DNA of 7,920 nt, taken from contig DJYW01000065.1 of the NCBI GenBank assembly GCA_002450255.1, forward strand, positions 1 through 7,920. The letters are read 5' to 3'. Of this stretch, positions 5,806 through 7,920 are shown one piece after another. Within the stretch, counting starts at the first letter, position 1. Every line of letters begins with the position of its first letter. Source of the DNA: Gammaproteobacteria bacterium UBA6968. GTDB taxonomy: Bacteria; Pseudomonadota; Gammaproteobacteria; Pseudomonadales; Azotimanducaceae. The notes beneath the pieces were generated by a model, which saw nothing but the letters and a program-made list of their open reading frames with translations, had not been told where the DNA came from and did not search any database. The translations under genes were made by a program, and so were the position numbers.

Positions 5806-5906
5806 ACCGACCTATTGCAGAACCGTTGAGCATGATTTTGCTGGCACATTTCAAACAATCAAAATATCTAACCATCACGCGAAAGTAGACAAGGAAAGGA
5901 AAGGAC
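5806..5906 (+). other. 101-base spacer before the thiolase gene
   Basis: No gene fits here. A TTGCTG (5838-5843) followed by AT-rich sequence (AAAATATCTA, 5861-5870) could be a weak internal promoter, but the -10 match is poor. I see no terminator, so read-through from the crotonase gene is likely. Confidence 0.35.
5891..5905 (+). promoter_or_regulatory. triplicated Shine-Dalgarno (three tandem AAGGA)
   Basis: AAGGA is repeated three times head to tail, ending one base before the ATG at 5907. The middle copy sits at a normal distance (six bases). Such a stretch gives the ribosome several registers and suggests strong translation; it also confirms the start. Confidence 0.7.
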
Positions 5907-7145
5907 ATGACAGACGCATACATCATCGACGCAGCACGCACCCCACGCGGCATTGGCAAAGCGGGTAAAGGCTCGTTATCCGAATTTCACCCTGGGCGTT
6001 TGCTCGCGAAAGTTTTTGCGGGCATTCAGGAACGTAACGATTTGCGTACCGAGGAAATCGACGACGTAGTGGTTGGCTGTAGTTCGCAAGTCGACAAGCA
6101 AGGCTCTTGCGTTGGGCGCATGGCGGCACTTGATGCTGGCTGGAGCACGAAAGCGTCTGCCGTGACGTTGGATCGCTTTTGCGGTTCCGGCATTACCTCA
6201 GTGAATCTGGCCGCTGCCAATATTATGAGTGGCATGGATGATCTGTGCGTCGCCGGTGGCGTGGAAATGATGTCATACACCGCAACACTTACTAATGCGA
6301 CCAACAACCGTACCGTAGACGGCGGTAACCTACATTTACGCGACCTGCATCCGCAGCCACATCAGGGTATTTGCGCTGACATGATCGCTACACTAGAAGG
6401 CTTCAGCCGTGAAGAGCTGGATGCATTAGCAGTACAAAGCCAGAACCGAGCCCAACACGCCATTGCCAACGGTCACTTCGACCGCAGCCTGATTCCAGTG
6501 ACCAACGATGACGGCACTATGGCGCTCGATCGCGAGGAATTTCCGCGTCCTGGCACCACCATGGCAAGCCTTGCCGGCTTGCCGACGGTATTTTCCCAGT
6601 TCATGGAAGCGCCAATCGACGATGGCGGGGAAACCTTCGCGCAACTGGTAGGACGCAAATACCCTGACTTGGACATCAATCATGTACATCACGCTGGCAA
6701 CAGCTCCGGCGTTGTCGATGGTGCTGCTGCGCTTATTCTCAGCAACAAAGCCTATGCGGACAAAGTTGGCTGGAAGCCTCGCGCTCGCATCATCTCTATG
6801 GCCACCGTAGGCGGTGATCCAACTTTAATGTTGAACGAACCAGTGCCGGCGGCACAAAAAGCCCTTGCCAGGGTCGGCATGACTACTGACGACATCGATT
6901 TATTCGAAATCAACGAAGCCTTCGCAGTGGTCCCGATGATCGCGATGAAAGAGCTGGGCATTCCCCACGAGAAGCTGAACGTGAATGGCGGCGCCTGTGC
7001 CATGGGCCACCCAATCGGCGCTTCTGGCGCACGCCTGATCGTCACCCTGCTGGCCGCGATGGAAGATCGTGGCCTGAAGAAGGGTATGGCCAGCCTCTGT
7101 ATCGGCGGCGGCGAAGGCATCGCCATGGCGCTGGAACGCTACTAG
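5907..7145 (+). CDS. thiolase (acetyl-CoA C-acyltransferase)
   Basis: A 412-residue thiolase that either cleaves 3-ketoacyl-CoA with CoA or condenses two acyl-CoAs. All catalytic blocks are present: nucleophile Cys92 in DRFCGSG (89-95), the NEAF block (Asn336-Phe339), His368 in GHPIGASGAR (367-376), and the acid/base Cys398 in LCIGGGEG (397-404). Length is normal for the family. The start is an ATG behind three AAGGA repeats. It stands 101 bases after the crotonase gene and nine bases before the DUF2332 gene, fitting a beta-oxidation or related acyl-CoA pathway. Whether it prefers short or long chains cannot be told. Oddity: by hand count, G or C fills the third codon position in about 54% of codons 271-340 but about 79% of codons 341-412, so the 3' end resembles the GC-rich downstream gene rather than the rest of the thiolase. 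Confidence 0.96.
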   Translation: MTDAYIIDAARTPRGIGKAGKGSLSEFHPGRLLAKVFAGIQERNDLRTEEIDDVVVGCSSQVDKQGSCVGRMAALDAGWSTKASAVTLDRFCGSGITSVNLAAANIMSGMDDLCVAGGVEMMSYTATLTNATNNRTVDGGNLHLRDLHPQPHQGICADMIATLEGFSREELDALAVQSQNRAQHAIANGHFDRSLIPVTNDDGTMALDREEFPRPGTTMASLAGLPTVFSQFMEAPIDDGGETFAQLVGRKYPDLDINHVHHAGNSSGVVDGAAALILSNKAYADKVGWKPRARIISMATVGGDPTLMLNEPVPAAQKALARVGMTTDDIDLFEINEAFAVVPMIAMKELGIPHEKLNVNGGACAMGHPIGASGARLIVTLLAAMEDRGLKKGMASLCIGGGEGIAMALERY

Positions 7146-7154
7146 GGCGGCCAT

Positions 7155-7920
7155 ATGCTGGATGAAACCCGGATCCTCGACCATTTCGCCGAGCAGGCGC
7201 GCTGGTGCGAGGATCTGGGGTCACCGTTTACCGCTGCGCTGCTCCGGCGGTTTGCAGACGATTTCGACGCAGGCGGCCCCGTTGCAGACATTTGCGGCGA
7301 CTGGAGCGGCAATCCCCGCAAGGATGCGCTCGGCCTGCGCCTGACCGGGTACCTGCACCACGCCGTCCTGACAGGTACGGCGAAGGCGCTCGCTGCCACC
7401 TATCCCGCCGCGTCACCTGACTGGAACATGGATACGGTCTGGCGAGAGGCGAGAACGTGGCTGGAGAACTATCCGGAGGATGCGCGCACCTATCTGAAGA
7501 GCCCTCCGCAGACGAATGAAACGCGCCGGTCCATCGCGCTTCTGCCCGGCTTTCTGGAGCTGGCCACCAAATTTCGCATGCCCATGCACCTGCTGGAACT
7601 GGGCGCCAGCGCGGGCCTGAACCAGAATTGGGATCGGTTCACCTATGATGGCGGCACATGGCAAAAGCCCGGCCCCAGCGATGTTACCATTTCCACCGTC
7701 TGGAACGGCCCCGCCCCTGCCCACCTTGAAGCAGCGCCCCTGATCCAATCCCGCGCTGGATGCGATCTGAACCCGATAGATGTGTCTGATGAAGCCGCCT
7801 ATCTGCGCCTGAAATCCTATACCTGGCCGGACCAGGCCGGGCGTCTTGCGCGGCTCGATGCAGCTGCCGACCTTGCCCGCCAGAGGGGCGTGCGCATCGA
7901 ACAGGCCGACGCAATCGACT
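7155..7920 (+). CDS. DUF2332 family protein, 3' end beyond the window
   Basis: The frame runs open from the ATG at 7155 to the right edge (255 codons seen; full members are about 340-370 residues). Family marks include ALLPGFLELA (128-137), LLELGASAGLNQNWDRF (146-162), GCDLNPIDV (202-210), SYTWPDQAGRLARL (221-234) and IEQADAID at the cut end, all typical of DUF2332. The LELGASAGLN stretch looks like the glycine-rich motif I of Rossmann-type methyltransferases, so a SAM-dependent activity is imaginable, but the family has no established function that I know. The ribosome binding site is poor (GGGCGG, seven or so bases upstream), and the gene begins nine bases after the thiolase stop, suggesting co-transcription. 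Its GC content is about 65% in sampled lines, higher than most of the window and more alphaproteobacterial in style. Confidence 0.88.
   Translation, partial: MLDETRILDHFAEQARWCEDLGSPFTAALLRRFADDFDAGGPVADICGDWSGNPRKDALGLRLTGYLHHAVLTGTAKALAATYPAASPDWNMDTVWREARTWLENYPEDARTYLKSPPQTNETRRSIALLPGFLELATKFRMPMHLLELGASAGLNQNWDRFTYDGGTWQKPGPSDVTISTVWNGPAPAHLEAAPLIQSRAGCDLNPIDVSDEAAYLRLKSYTWPDQAGRLARLDAAADLARQRGVRIEQADAID

Noticed and set aside
5838..5870. Possible promoter ahead of the thiolase
   Set aside because: The -10 part matches poorly at any reasonable spacing; kept only as a remark on the spacer.

Overview
The window looks like chromosomal DNA of a Gram-negative proteobacterium, most likely a marine-type gammaproteobacterium. 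It encodes an outer-membrane beta-barrel protein of the DUF481 type, a Lol-type lipoprotein, a DUF815 ATPase and a beta-oxidation-like enzyme cluster. Most of it is about 50-55% GC by eye. Two stretches stand out. Around 2700-2820 is AT-rich (about one third GC by hand count). The right end, from roughly 6900 onward, is clearly GC-richer and reads like alphaproteobacterial codon use. I saw no tRNA, rRNA, CRISPR array, integrase or intact insertion sequence.

Layout: 1-267 has no supportable gene. On the minus strand come a DUF481 outer-membrane protein (268-1281) and, upstream of it in the same direction, a DUF815 P-loop ATPase (1436-2413). A 335-base gap (2414-2748) separates these from a plus-strand pair of very small envelope genes: a 63-residue lipoprotein (2749-2940) and an overlapping secreted coiled-coil protein whose signal peptide is out of frame with the body (2931-3201). 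A membrane-anchored protein of unknown function faces them on the minus strand (3209-3724). After a second long gap (3725-4151) a plus-strand cluster runs to the right edge: Nudix hydrolase (4152-4964), crotonase-fold protein (4990-5805), thiolase (5907-7145) and a DUF2332 protein cut off by the window end (7155-7920).

The right-hand cluster makes sense as acyl-CoA metabolism. The thiolase makes or cleaves 3-ketoacyl-CoA, the crotonase-fold enzyme acts on an acyl-CoA thioester, and the Nudix protein resembles the NUDT19 branch whose members hydrolyse CoA or acyl-CoA. The crotonase lacks both glutamates of classical enoyl-CoA hydratase, so its reaction should not be taken for granted.

No clearly new multi-gene system is evident. 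The best leads are (i) the small lipoprotein and secreted coiled-coil pair, with a T7 tract exactly where its signal peptide loses frame, and (ii) the composition change that starts inside the thiolase gene, which could be a recombination joint or an assembly chimera.
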